Assembly: GCA_949152475.1 (NCBI GenBank)
Contig: OX424560.1
Coordinates: 8,122,001 to 8,186,000 of the forward strand
Length of the DNA: 64,000 nt
Direction: 5' to 3'
Origin: Terebella lapidaria
Lineage: Eukaryota > Annelida > Polychaeta > Terebellida > Terebellidae
Shown here: positions 36,446 to 49,272 of the stretch, piece by piece
Numbering within the stretch: the first letter of the stretch is position 1
Layout of the letters: the number at the start of each line of letters is the position of its first letter
Position numbers and translations under genes: made by a program
The notes under the pieces: generated by a model
The model's input: the letters and a program-made list of their open reading frames with translations, nothing else
Databases searched by the model: none
Told to the model about the DNA's origin: nothing

Positions 36446-37442
36446 GGCCACACCAATTTATAGAGTTGGTCGATGGAATCGCCGCCCCTAAAAATTCATT
36501 TTCAAAATTTCGGTAAAAAAAATCGCCGCACCTATTTTGACCTAATAAAATTAATCGACAACTTAGTTTTTGCCCAAAATAAAAATCACAGTCTCTATCC
36601 ACCCAAATTGTTGTCAAAAACCGCATTTAAAGAGCCAGTATTGATATTTTCCGAGGAATTGTTTGAATCATTGTGTGCCAACACTACACAGGATCACATG
36701 TGAGCGGAAAATATCAGCACAGCTCCGGGCGGGTCTTCCTGGCATGACATGTTGATATATATGATTTTAACAGAATATATGTCAATACCAAAAATTTTCC
36801 AGAACTTAACCAATAGTATCTTGCGATAGATAATTCTTCTGTAACTCATAGGTTTATTTTTCCAACTATAGTCATCTGAGTACATCAGGACAGTTTGGCC
36901 TTTTACTCATTAATACTGCAATAATTTGCGTTATTTTAGACAAAATTCATAAACATGACAAGACATGTTATTCAACATGACACATTAAAATCGTTCACAA
37001 ATTTCTAAACTTTTTACTGTGAAAAATAGCACAGAATACATATTGAATTGTGCATCTAACAGAAAATACCCATACGGCCTAGATGTATACATGTAGACAG
37101 GTTAACAGATGAAAGAACTTGTTATAATTGATTTAAATGATCCTATTTTCCCACTAAACTGGCCAATTTGATTTTATAAGGTCATGACGGTCGAATACAA
37201 TACCAAAATAAGCGGCAAATACATAAGGTATCATTCAAAATAAAATCCCTCGCACGAATTTTGGCAATCTAAATTCCAAAGACAGAAATTATTAGTAAAA
37301 AAAAATATATCGCTCGTACCATTTTTGAAGTGAAATATTCCAAAGACAGAAAATTTAATATTAAATGTAAAAAAATTTCGCTCCCACGTACGATTTTTTT
37401 CGGACAAAAATCCATAGACCAACTTTGTAAATTGGTGTGGCC
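36446..37442. mobile_element. non-autonomous TIR element, TTA target (PIF/Harbinger-like)
   Basis: A 997-base element with inverted ends GGCCACACCAATTTA...AGTTGGTC on both sides, about 30 bases per arm, flanked by TTA at 36443-36445 and 37443-37445. Removing it and one TTA rejoins GATGGCA-TTA-GTATAC, closely matching the uninterrupted GATGGAATTAGTATAC of R2 at 13857-13873. A 3-base TWA target is typical of PIF/Harbinger. Short open frames inside show no transposase domain. Confidence 0.75.
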
Positions 37443-37445
37443 TTA

Positions 37446-37560
37446 GTATACAACTGCCCCAAAACAGCCCATCAATCCGAAACAAACCCCGTGCAAAGGT
37501 GTTTAACAACTACATAATTACCCAGCCACAAGCTAGATAAGCTACTGAGTTTATCCTCGG
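37446..37560 (+). repeat. R2 right half
   Basis: Matches 13868-14003, sharing AACAAACCCC, CATAATTACCCA, GCTACTGAGTT and TATCCTCGGG in order. It is separated from its left part by the TTA-flanked TIR element. Confidence 0.55.
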
Positions 37561-37911
37561 GAAATACGGCATACGGCGAACTCATACGAATGCAACAATA
37601 TGTCAAATAATATTTACACGTCCTATATCGACTTGGTCCAACGCATTTCTCTCAATATCGGTATCAAAGTAACTAGTGACCGTTTCGAAAGTCCTGACGT
37701 CCCGGGGACACTCTAGATGTGTCCACTTGTAGAGTAATTCACGCGATCACAATACAAACACGATACCCTGGTACAGTGTGATTCCAAATGCCAAAATAAG
37801 GTGCATAACTGACGGGTTGAAAGTGGATTGGTTTTGCAAAATATTGTATTTTTCGTTTGTTATTGGCATCATTAAAATCTCACTGTATCGGTGGTAATAG
37901 ATTGATACTTA

Positions 37912-38221
37912 CATTAACGGCACTTTGGGCTCAAGAAGGCCATTTCAGTGCCAAAAAAGGATATAAAAGTAGTATCAAGAATGATAAAACCGCAAATTCT
38001 ACAATTAAAAATTTGTAGTGAACAGTAAAAGCTCACAAGGTTAGTGGTGAAGAATTGATGAGTAGATCTAGACTCAAAGGCGTTGACTAGAATTTATATG
38101 CCTAAAAATAAATATATACCCCAATTTCCCGAAGGAAATTGAGGATTTTATAAATATTAAAATCATTGAATACCTCGTATATTGACTGACACTCGTAGAA
38201 CATACGACGAGTGTCAGCAAT
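37912..38221 (-). mobile_element. 5'-truncated LINE copy
   Basis: Similar to the LINE 3' end at 61960-62276, running from TTAACGGCACTTTGGG at the left to GACGAGTGTCAGC at the right. The GAA-rich tail is missing; the fragment instead abuts 23 bases of the R2 start in inverted orientation (37889-37911). Confidence 0.8.
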
Positions 38222-39473
38222 ATATGACATGAATGAAATAATATACATGTATACACGTATGGTGTGCTACACTAATTTAGGCAAACATAAATTTCATATA
38301 ATAAATTTTATTTTGCTACATTGTTGTCTTGTTTGTTATTTTGAAAAAAAAAAGCATCTGGTTCAGTTAATGCAAACTGATTATTGTATTCACACACTGA
38401 TGGGGCTATCAATCCACATTTTGTTGAAAATGCTCGTGATCACTCAAGTTTTCGAGGAAGGACGTTACTACACCTCACACCACACACGGGGCTCTGGTGG
38501 CCCTCATGAGAACTGAATTACGGGCTCATGAGGCAAAATGAACAGTCAGTACACACGAATGTAAAACAATTATCCGTCCATTTAGACACGTCTATCAGAA
38601 CAGTGCAATTATCCTGTGACTATCCGGGTTCATACCTGGAACTGAGCATCTGAGAGACTTAGTCAAGTGTGCTTTATTACGGTACCGCGGGAGGCAACAA
38701 ATGACACGTTTTCACAAATGACAGGACTGTCACTAGGTGCAAGTCGATACTCGTGGGTGTTATGTGATATTAGGTGAAGCGTCTGTGAAGTTTAAAAGCC
38801 ATTGCGGTGGGAAGAGAGGTGAAGGGAGGGCAACACGCAATGCCGTGTCTTTTATTGCGGGAAAACGAATGGATTATACATAGATGGATAAACATTGAAC
38901 TGATAACAAATATGACGTATTCTCAGGAAGCAAATGAGTCCGGTCCAATCTCTATGTCCATTGTCAGGCGATATCTAGGAATTTTGGCGAGTTTGAAGAA
39001 CGTCGATTCTATGGATGAAAATTTTTCAAATTTGTGATGGGAGCATAAAGCGCTGTAAAGACAACAACTATCATGCCTTTGCCTCTACAGTTCGGATACC
39101 AGTTAGCAACATCAGACACACACCTGACAGCTACAGATTCTTCACTGTCATGACATTGTATTCACCATGATTTCTGGCAACAGAGCCAGATATTAATTAT
39201 CAATATTGCTAGAAAGGACATCAATGCATCTCAGCCGCCATTAATTTATTATAATTACCAATTGATCACCTTTTTGCGAGGTTCATAAACAACAACCGTA
39301 TTAACGTAAATAATGAAGGCTAGTATTGATGGACTGCCGTCTTTAAGTAATTACATTGTAGCACATTGTAGCTTCTGGACAAAAATCTATAACCAGTAAT
39401 TATACAGATGATTAGTTCGAAGACGCTGAAGGCACATTGTGCGAGTGCTTCATCCATGCCAGAAGAATATAGA

Positions 39474-39640
39474 AAAGTATTGGGGACCAGTATGGTGGCG
39501 AGATCGATAGATAAACAAATCCGATATTCCAGTGTTTGAACAATAGTTATTTAATACTCATTTAGATAAAGTATTGGGGACCAGTATGGTGGCGAGTTCG
39601 ATAGATAAACAATCATATATCCCAATGTTGGAACAATAGA
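39474..39640 (+). repeat. 94-base tandem duplication
   Basis: AAAGTATTGGGGACCAGTAT begins at 39474 and again at 39568, each followed by GGTGGCGAG and GATAGATAAACAA. The second copy is partly diverged and ends at about 39640. It lies within the degraded array unit. Confidence 0.8.
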
Positions 39641-39894
39641 TTTCTCACTATATAGAGTCATAATTTTTATATCATAACATTTGCAAAATTAGTATGATTT
39701 CGTACATATATTTCCATGACAATATACCATAATGCACCTATTTGATTACAGAAGCCTTTGTATGTGTACATATCTGATACATAAAAACATTAAACAAATA
39801 CTCTGCAGGACAATAGTCTCATACAATAATTCAATACCCATTCGTGTTGATAGGCACCAAAATTGCCAGCGTCAACGCCGAAACCAAAAGTATA

Positions 39895-40731
39895 CTGTCC
39901 GTCAAAAGTCTGGAATCGCTTTATCATATACATGATTGACCAGGCAATAATCAGTTTACAATGACAAATAGCACAGCATCATGTACATCAATTCGTTTTG
40001 CACGTTTCCACCATGTTTCATGTAAATAATGCATGTTTGAGTGGAGATAATGAAAGTTATCCAAGGTGAGGTTGGATAAAAAATATGGCAAAATTTCACG
40101 TTTTTTAGGGGCATTTTTTTTGCGGTCAACTGCACCACAAACACCTTTATAACACGATATTTCCAATTCATTTACAGGTATCATTACTGTTTCCCAGAAC
40201 AGTTGTTCTCATGGATATGATAAATACATAAATAGAAAAAATCATAAGTCTAGAACCCATTTGTAAATAGCAATGTTGTGAACAATATCACAAATTTAAC
40301 AAATGTGTCACACACGGCATAAGGGATGAAGCAATGAACAAATTCAACAATTCAGCAGCGGGTTACTCCATCATTGGCCTGTATGCAAGCATTTCATCGT
40401 GACTTACATGATCGATATGATTTCTGGATATCATATTGTGGAATACGATCCCATTCGACACTGTGTGCTATGGCCAGATGCATACATTGAGGGACGATTG
40501 ACCACAAAACATTGCCTCCCAAAAACGTTAAATTTTGTCATATTTTTTTTCCAACCACGATTTGAATAACTTTCATTATCTTCACCCATACATGCAATAT
40601 TTACAAGAAACATCACAGAAACATGGAAAACAAATTTATGTGCATTTTGGTGTGCAATTTTTCATTGTAGACTGACTATTGCCTCATCCAAGAGGAATAT
40701 GATAAAGCGATTCCAGACTTTTGAATGGCAG
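39895..40731. mobile_element. foldback element, TA target (Tc1/mariner-like)
   Basis: 837 bases flanked by TA. The ends are inverted: CTG-C/T-C followed by TTCAAAAGTCTGGAATCGC or a near match. The inverted similarity continues for about 238 bases on each side (39895-40132 and 40494-40731), leaving about 360 bases between. A TA target with long inverted arms fits a Tc1/mariner-derived foldback. Arms differ from each other by many substitutions, so it is not recent. Confidence 0.7.
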
Positions 40732-41972
40732 TATATAATGACAAGATTCATTCGAATGGTGAGTGAAACTTGTTGCGGAGATTACGTAAATTGATGGATG
40801 ACTCAGCGGATCGATCACTTTGTTTTCTGTTCTAAATGTGGATGCTTTCACCTTGAGATGCTCCCATGTCACCGGTGCGGGAGCAATTCTGTTATCTACA
40901 CAGGAGATATCTCTACAGACGGTGGCATATTTGGGAGTCCGTGTTGATAGGACATGCTCTTCCGGGACTATTTCTTTTGGTATTATTGATATGTAATGCA
41001 TTGGAGTACTATTGGGTGTTCACCGAACTGGAGACCATCACATTTTCATTCCAAATGTGATACCAGTACAGTAGTTTGCAACTTGTGACACCTACTGTCA
41101 CAATTCAACAACCAATGAGAGAGAATAGGACATATTATACAATTTTTGACGCGAGACGTACAGCATTGCACATTACGCGCAGATTAATGATATTCGTCTA
41201 CAAATTCTAGATTAAATAACCAGTAATATGATTTAAATTTTCATGATAAATTTCTCCATTCAAAGCAGCGATATTGTTATGTCGCCAGGATATGGTGTTT
41301 GTCTCACAACTTATACGCTATTACATGGCAACTCGCAGATATGGAGACTTTGTCCACCGAAATACGTATACCCAGCAAGTCCGTAAACTGCTGCAAATGC
41401 TATTTTAGCAAAAACAATGGACATCGTCACGATCTGGTTGATAAGTAGGCCTACACCAAATATGTCACTAGTATGCAGCAAGACCTGTTCGCATGTCATC
41501 TGATTTGGAATTCATGACGGGTGCCACGTGTGGGGCAGGAAATTTTAACTCTTTCCGGAAAACCTTATTTCTGAATCATCTCATTATGGCCATATAATGA
41601 AAGTTCATGAAGTTCCATACAATTTTCTCGATTTTGCCTGACACCGGACTTTGAGATTTCATAACGGAAAAAATTTTACATGTTCGCTCGGAAAACATTT
41701 TACATGAATATTGGTGTCTCAATGTTTATTAAAAACTAACTGGGCGAATAAACGTTTTGGCGAGAAGTTACATGTTGTCAGTTCCCGGTATAGCAGCTTA
41801 GCCAAACAAAAGGAAACGATATGAAAATGAAAGCGGGCAGGGCTCTGTTTTATCAACAAGCGATTTCACTAGAGCTTATATAATAATAAGAAGTTCATAA
41901 ACATATGTTATTATTGAAAAAGGGTATATCACACGATTGTATTAGCAAATATTTTAACAATATGAATGTTAT

Positions 41973-42082
41973 TATGTAAGTAAGTATCAATCCATTACCA
42001 CCAATACAGTCAGATTTTGATGATACCAATAACACACGTAAAATATACTATTTTGCAATAGAAACAAAGCCTGTCCAAATGC
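41973..42082 (+). repeat. dispersed repeat R2, left part
   Basis: TAAGTATCAATCCATTACCA, then TTTTGATGATACCAATAACA and GCAATAGAAACAAAGCC follow the R2 copy at 13682 closely. The similarity then stops. Confidence 0.65.
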
Positions 42083-43145
42083 CAATAAATTTATAATTGC
42101 TGCACATGACTAGACTATTGTTGAATACACGGTATATTATTTGATTTATTGTCGAATACCCTCAATTTAATGAAAGTCGAATATTTTGATAATCTCTCAT
42201 TGGCTATTGATATCGGTACATTCAAATATACACATACACTGTTTCGTATGTGTGTATCCACAACTCGTTTTACATGTCATATTATGTTTATCAATATCAG
42301 AACATGATCCTCTTGACGGCACTTTGATGGCGATTTGTTAAAAGTGGAATAAAAAAAATCGTTATCATATTTATTACTGAGAAATCACTATTCGATATAA
42401 CACGATAATTACTGTGCAGAGAATGGAGACAATCATAACTGGTGTATTCTATTTGATAGCGTTTTGTGTTTGGGATTCAACTTCTTACCCTGAAGCCCCA
42501 TAGAGAAGCCGATATGTCTAAGATTAGGAGACTTACGTTATTGATATTGACCAAATTTGACAAGGTAGTATTGATAACTAATTTATGTTGCATATAATTT
42601 TCCATATTTTTTTGCGATTTTTAAAATTTTATTTGGGCTTTCATATGTATGTGAATGACCGACTTTGAGATGACTTTCTACTGGTACAAGATATTTTACT
42701 GTTACGGAAATGGTAAACAATTTATGGTGGTAGGTTTCTATGGTCGTGAACAAAGCCTACATATTATATTTGATATGGATTCATTCTGTTGCTAAATTTA
42801 TCGATAAAAAAGTAAAACGATATAAACTACTGATATATTTGATTTACGCTCAAAATAATATGCAATACAGACAACAATATAACGTGCCATATTACGTCCA
42901 ATACTAGCCCAACAACTTGGGCAATATTAGTTTCAAAGTGACTAGTGACCCGTTCAAATGCCCTGACGGGTGAACTTCAAATACGTCCGCCGCCAGCAAA
43001 CCCGGAAATTATACCAGGGGATGCATGAAGTAAATCCCTTGATCATGATGACAATGCAAACACAATACTCTAGTGCATAATGGTCTCGAATTCTAATATA
43101 CGGTTTTCAGCGGGCGGGTATAATGGGGTTTGTTTCGAATTTCAA

Positions 43146-43465
43146 AATAAAATTATATGAAGTTTGAAAGCGTGAATTGCTCTAGATACCAATAAGCGAG
43201 TTCTCACATAATAATAAACTTAATAAAAAAAGTATCAAAAATAAACATGATAGAAAAATGTCACTAAACTATGCCAAAGTATAGTTTAGTATACATGATA
43301 CTTATAATAAAATTATATGAAGTTTGAAAGCGTGAATTGCTCTAGATACCAATAAGCGAGTTCTCACATAATATTAAACTTAATAATAAAAGTATCAAAA
43401 ATAAACATGATAGAAAAATGTCACTAAACTATGCCAAAGTTTAGTTTAGTATACATGATACTTAT
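43146..43465 (+). repeat. 160-base exact-period tandem duplication with hairpin
   Basis: Two head-to-tail copies, 43146-43305 and 43306-43465, differing at only a few positions. Each holds a hairpin. In copy 1 it is ACTAAACTAT-8-ATAGTTTAGT, a perfect 10-base stem; copy 2 has one mismatch in the stem. It lies just past the right edge of the array. Confidence 0.9.
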
Positions 43466-45772
43466 AATTCTATGAACACCATCAAATAGATAAATGTCAA
43501 ATATTTTAATTGAAGTCAGTCATTCGTTGGTTGTGAAATGGAGACATCCGAATATTCATTACAAATCGGGCAGAATAAGCCTGCGTGAAAGCTCTTGAAG
43601 CTGACGAGCGATGGTTTTATGAGAACAATTACTGTGTTATATCAGAATCACACGAATGGAATTTTTCTCTGCAATAATTCTTGTAAAAGTGATCTCCCAA
43701 TACCAGAAGAGGCAAGATGTATTACCCTCAGTAAGACATTGACAGGGTTGTAAGTAGACACATTTCATTTAACGAATACAGTGCAGTGTCTAGCGTGACA
43801 CGATACACCCACAAACTTAATCTGAAAATTCCTCACCCGGAAATGCTCATCTAGGCGTGGGCGAAAGAGGTCCATATAATTCTCACGCTATGTACGATAG
43901 TGTCTAAGTTCGTATCGCGGAGCGTTTTTCACGTCTTTTGTCCCTTGGTTTCTCCTTGGTAAGTTAATGTATTAAGTCACGTTAGCGGGTGTGACAGTGA
44001 TTGTTCAAAGCAACATGCCATCTGTAAAGTGACAGAAAATCAGATATTTTCACCTTTGCGTTATGGATAAGGCATAATGAAAGTCATAACAGAAAATATC
44101 GATCAATAAAGTTGCAAAGCGGAAATATAAACCTGATAAAGGTATGTAACAGGGAATTATTGATTCACGGAAGAAATTCTTTAGTTTATTCGTGATATTA
44201 TATAGGGAAGTTAATTAGCAAATATCAACCTGATACAACTGCACTCATCTTCTGATCTGATGAAATGTGCATCAAGTGTAGGAATCCATACCCTGATACA
44301 TTGAATTGGATAATGCTAAATAAGATGCATTACATACAAATGGTCATGCATTCAACAATGTCTATATTATGGCCGTACGATAAAGCTGGAAAAAAATCCG
44401 TTGTATGTAATTCATTTGTATTTCGCTTTGGCTACAGGTCTCGCAGACATTGTTGCCTCAACATCCCGAAAACAGTTTTGATTTTACAAATCAAATGAAT
44501 GATGGCAATTGATGATAAAAGTAATTTGCTAGCATTGTTCTCTTGTCACAACTGGTGTACTGCTCTCCCAAATACAATGCGATATTTTGACAAGCGCAAA
44601 TGGATTTTGCTTTTAGCACAATAGGACATTGCATTGCTACGGGCATGGAGTTGTCATTGCTGATGCCGATGAATTGACAAGCACTGTTGTGAAAGGGCAA
44701 TGTGCCCCCAGACGATCTCTACAAGTTTTAAACATTCTTCATGTGAAGTCGATGTAGGTACCAGAGATATTGTGACGAACACAGGGAAGACACATGAATT
44801 CAAAGACAACGATTATCAGAGGACTTTTTATGTTGTGTCTATGTTACCGTAGAAATTCGCTATGATATAACGCATTCAATTAATATCATTGAATACGCTA
44901 CTAGCGTTTATATTATATCAAAAACATCCAGCTATAATTCCTGGTGAGTACTGGAATAATACGGCCGTTTCGAGATAGAATCTGCCCAATGGCGCGTACA
45001 GTTGATATTCCCTGCGGTCTTAGAATTTGCGGATCTTTTTGTTTATTATGGGATAGCTAAGCTAGTTTTATCGTGTTTTTTTGTTTCATTTGGTCAGAAA
45101 AAATGACGTATATTTTCATGACATCACAATACAGAAACTTAACTTTAATACCTCACGGTGGAGAGTTCTAGGGTCCGCAAATTGTATCTCGAAAATACCG
45201 TATTCAAGTGAAATATGAATATTATGAACTCTTGAAGGATTAGTGTTATTGCAATTATGATGTTAAAAATTCGAAAAAAACCCTCGACGATGTGCATAAA
45301 ATGGACGAAAAACAGGAAAGATATCTACGGCGCGTCAGGAAATGACAGCCGACTACACGATCAATACTATGGATGTCCGTAAATACATAATGCTGAACCT
45401 GGATGCACATTACGTGTTTTCACCGTAAAAGGTTCCGCTGGAACAAGAGAAAGTCACATCAAGGCATTTGTCAGCCGTCACCCAGCATTGAACAGAAGTC
45501 ATTGATATGCACTCACTGACCTTCTATCAGGACATGTAATTCAGATCTTGTGTATTTTGCCTGGGGTTGCCTTAAAGTTATTACACTTCTTTATGTTAGG
45601 CCTAACATACAATAAAACTTGCTTCATGTTAATATGAACAGCATATGAGTATATTTCACCAGAAATACATAATAGAGATTATGTATTTCTGATGTCACAC
45701 AGAAATTTATCACATACATGTCGAACACATGAACCCACAATATTGAATTCCAAACACATAGCTTGAAATCAA
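43466..45772. other. no gene recognised
   Basis: AT-rich sequence with only short open frames and no domain. One candidate MITE at about 44951-45213 has inverted ends reading AATACGG then TTTCGAGATA on both sides, but its boundaries and target duplication are unclear. Confidence 0.45.
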
Positions 45773-45776
45773 TTAA

Positions 45777-48082
45777 GGTTGTTCGATACACCGAACGCGT
45801 CATCAATGTGGCCCGTCTATGGTTGACCAAACGTGTCATAAACAGCGAATGTAACGGCGGGGTGAAATAGGGATCGGCGGGGTATGAATGTTGCCGTGCA
45901 ATGGGAGTACTGGAAAATCCGGCGGTCTGTAATCAGTACGGCGGAGTCTCGACTTGAACACACAAAGTACTGGAAGCATCACATCATATGTCTAGTATCT
46001 TTCAGTGGGCCAGCCTCGGTTAAGAAGACAATACTACTAGAACATCCATTCGTTACATAGTTTTAATATGTATATGAGTAAACGTTTGCACAACAAAACT
46101 AGTAGACCTAACAATTTCCAAATCTTCTGATTAACATAATCAAACAGATCGTAAAATTATTCAAAACACTGTTAAATAAATTGACAACACTTCTGTGGAT
46201 CATGGCATAATTTTCAATACAACTCAAGCTTAGCGATAATAATATTTTCAAAGACTATTCATGGTATTGCAGATCTCGTAGTGCTAATAAGCATGAATGT
46301 ACTAGTATGGCATAACACATGGAATTTGTTGCTACTTGACTTGAGTGGACCAAGGACAAAAGATACAACGAATGCAAGAGCAAATTTGAGGGGTGGGGGG
46401 GGGGGGGGGAGTTGCTGGCGCAAGTGGCGCTCATTACTTTGTATATGATATCTGTGTAGGACCAATAAAACAAGTGTGAGGGTTTCTTCCGTTTCTTACC
46501 ACATCCTCCCATCCGCCGAATCCTGCATTTTGTGCCCCTGTGGAGTGTTTTCTTCACAATTCCAATCTCTTAGAAGTTAACCACAAAATATCCAGAGGTC
46601 GTCACACACTCTTTTATAATAGTTTGTCCTATGCGCCCCTAAGTTTGTCCAAACACGCATATGCATTTCCAGTTCCACTAAGCAACATTCCATTGACATA
46701 CATCAATTCCTCTATAGCCTGTCCATTATATAGCCTGAATATACCAAATGTTCACTCTTTAAGAGGAATACATCATAAGAAGAGCTCAGCTTCATTGGGC
46801 CGCAACATTTACAGCCCACCAGGCTCGATTTCGCGGGGCTCCGTTTTCGTTACAGTTGTCATTTTTGACACGTTTCGTCTACCATACCCGTTCCGCTATG
46901 TAAGCCGAATGGGGCTAACTTTTTTGTTTCCGCAGCTTATCTGCCCAGAAATTTACACTATGTTAGGCGATTTTCTTCCAAAATTCATCGAGATGCATGA
47001 AATAGACCTATAGACGAAATAATCTCCAAAATTCACCGCGCACAGATCAGCGCTACCCTCTCGGTCAAATCCGTTATCAGCCATTTATATATAATAAGCT
47101 ATATCCTCACGTTATCCGTATATGTATAGGCCTACAAGTTATCGCAAAATCCTGTGCCAAATGTGGCGGTCATCTTGCTCAAGCTAATTGGGTGAAATTT
47201 ATTCCTAAAGTTCTACTGACTTGTCAAATTTGATGGGGATATTTCAACTATTAGGCCTACTGAGTTGGCGACCGGAGAAAATCTCATCTGAGCCAATTGA
47301 CCAGTCAACATCTAGTGGTTCATTCTAGCAGCCATACCGTTCATGCTAATGATCACATCTACCATGCCAGCCTTTTATACATTTCTGAGTCAAGTCAGAA
47401 CATACAATATATGAAATATATGATTTTTTTTTCAATTCATACTCACAAAAACTTGAATAATTTGACATAGTATGCACTCCAAATTCATGAAATTATTGAT
47501 TTTTTGTTTCCATAAAATGACACTTTTCATGTTTTAACGCTTATATCGCGAAAAGTAACCTGGATAGGTATATTTTTTACATTATTTTTACAAACCCAAA
47601 ATATCATTGAAGAAATATGTGTAAAAAAATTAGAAAAAAATACTGTATTACTGACCGAGCAGTGATACTCAACGTTGTATGAATTATCAGAAGTTACTCT
47701 TTTTCTGTAAAATTTCAGTGCTGAAATATATACACATGTTCTTACTCTTGCCACGAAACATATCAAACTCAGTGCTAGCGAATTTTGTTTCATCAGTTTA
47801 ATGAACCGTTGCATATACAACAGTTCTGTACTGAAAAATCCTATAAATATATAGTTTTAGGCAAAAATATGCACTTAGATTGCATGTCATGATGTAATGG
47901 ATTGTGGCTATTGCTGAGGTACTTTCAAGACTGATAGGAGGTCAACAAAATGCAACATAGCAAAAAATATCATACGGTGACCTACTATTTTTTTCTGCTT
48001 TTTGTAACCATCACATATCTAGCTATCAAGAAATATAACTTTTTACTCAATAAAAACACCTTTCCGGGTGTTTCGAACAACC
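45777..48082. mobile_element. TTAA-flanked TIR element, non-autonomous
   Basis: A 2306-base segment between TTAA (45773-45776) and TTAA (48083-48086). The left end reads GGTTGTTCGATACACC and the inverted right end GGTTGTTCGAAACACC, 15 of 16 matching. A TTAA target is used by Kolobok and piggyBac. The ends do not start with the CCY typical of piggyBac. An open frame at 46540-47013 (157 codons) has no recognisable domain. It lies about 1.15 kb from the larger TTAA element but has different end sequences. Confidence 0.5.
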
Positions 48083-48086
48083 TTAA

Positions 48087-49234
48087 CTGCACAACCAACA
48101 TCAATTATTTAGTTCACTTCTAACTGCTGTGTCAAGAAGTTTCCAAACTCTGTAGCGACTAACGTAAACCCACGGGGCGAGGGTCTGTAATCGCTGATTG
48201 TCCTATTTTTGGGGAACTCTTGAAGCGAAGCTTTCTGATGAATGCCCATCCGATGTGTTGTTTCATCTCATCCACATTTCATTTCTAATACAATATGATA
48301 TGTCTTATTAGATGACGTTATTCATCCACATAAAACTGTTTTTGTCTTGTACGATGACAATGCTTAGCGGACAAAAACCAAGGCAAATTTATTCGGACAA
48401 ATACCTACCAGTATTCTGGCCGTTGTCAATGATCTCTGATGTTGCCAGAATAGCATGTGCTCGTGTCCTATTGTTCATTAGATATTTTTTTCATCGTACA
48501 CAATGAATACATCATCTGGGTTTTTCCCCCCAGCATGTCTTTATATTTTCCCTTGATCCTGGCATTTGATCTCGGCCCTTGGCATCGGGCTAAAACTAAG
48601 GATCTTGGGCACATATCAGGGCACATACTGAAACAATGAGGTAATTATTATATTGTCTATATCTTTATTATATTATCATCATATATGCAATGTTTGGAGT
48701 TTTGAATGAAATGTTACCTTCTACGTTAGGTCCAGTCACTATGTATATAGTACTAATCAATGGGATGTTTTTGAAAAAATATACTAGTATCATGTACTTT
48801 AGGCTCCGTTCCAAATTTTCAATGGCTATTCCATCTGAAATCTAAATATCATATTACTATTACATTTTGTTGCATTGTGTTTGTCAGAAATCTTATCAAT
48901 AAGGTTATCATGTTTTTCTACAATTTCGCACAGTCAAGATCATCACAGCGAAAGCTGAAGCTGAAAGGATATCGTCTTATTCTGTATCATAATGTTTAAG
49001 TTACTAGATCTAGTGTTGTATTGTGGAGCCCGCTGTGACTTTTGCCACAGTGGGTCTGAGACAGGAGCGTTATGTCGCGAGGTCTGGGAAACACAGTTTT
49101 TGTCGATATCTCAGTGCGAGCATCGCATGTTGCTTTCGTGGCACGATCGTTTTCGTTGCACGTGAATGTTTACAAGTAAGCGTCAGGAAATGCAGTAAAA
49201 GACATGTGTCGCCTCTTAGCAGTGCGTAGCTTGA
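48087..49234. other. no recognisable feature
   Basis: AT-rich spacer between the two TTAA-flanked elements. Short frames at 48312-48639 and 49023-49229 show no domains. Confidence 0.45.
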
Positions 49235-49238
49235 TTAA

Positions 49239-49272
49239 AGGTAGGGTTTACCCTGCGGTTTTTTGCAATAAA
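49239..49272. repeat. left terminal inverted repeat of Kolobok-type element
   Basis: 34 bases from AGGTAGGG to GCAATAAA, identical to the inverted right end. It contains a GGGT-TT-ACCC mini-hairpin. TTAA precedes it. Confidence 0.92.

Larger units (their letters stand above)
35300..38900 (+). repeat. degraded array unit
   Basis: Landmarks in order: a CTGCACCAGGTTCAATA block (about 35330, compare 15770), GAAACAATTACCCG (about 35830), an R2 right half (37446-37560), an ACTAGTGACCG block (about 37670) and GTAAAACAATTATCCGTCC (about 38562). Divergence is far greater than among units 1-3. It is interrupted by the TTA-flanked TIR element at 36446-37442 and a LINE fragment at 37912-38221. Confidence 0.65.
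10430..43100. repeat. macro-repeat array, about 6.3 kb unit
   Basis: Large direct repeats cover this whole stretch. Three nearly identical units start at 10653, 17320 and 30071. Degraded relatives follow at about 35300-38900 and 39345-43100, keeping several landmark blocks in recognisable order. One landmark is a TTGTTGCGGAGATTACGTAA block at about 11010, 17750, 30433 and 40773. Another is the GAAACAATTATCCG block near 14066, 26797, 33113, 35830 and 38562. The AAACCCGGAAATTATAC block recurs as well. No conserved long reading frame runs through the units, so they look non-coding. The pattern of young units beside old ones suits repeated unequal exchange. Confidence 0.85.
39345..43100 (+). repeat. 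degraded array unit, right edge of array
   Basis: Landmarks: a segment at 39345-39470 matching 10430-10550; the TTGTTGCGGAG block at about 40773; a TTTTATC-TTATTGAAAA region near 41850-41930 matching 11780-11880; the CGAGACAATCATAAC-like block near 42420 matching 12447; and AAACCCGGAAATTATACC near 42998. It contains a foldback element (39895-40731) and an R2 piece. After about 43100 the similarity to the array ends. Confidence 0.6.

Noticed and set aside
44951-45213. MITE with AATACGG...TTTCGAGATA inverted ends
   Set aside because: The arms match only in patches and no target duplication could be placed; kept as a mention in the spacer entry.
46540-47013. 157-codon frame as the transposase of the TTAA-flanked element
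   Set aside because: No transposase motif, biased composition and no exons around it; left as unknown.
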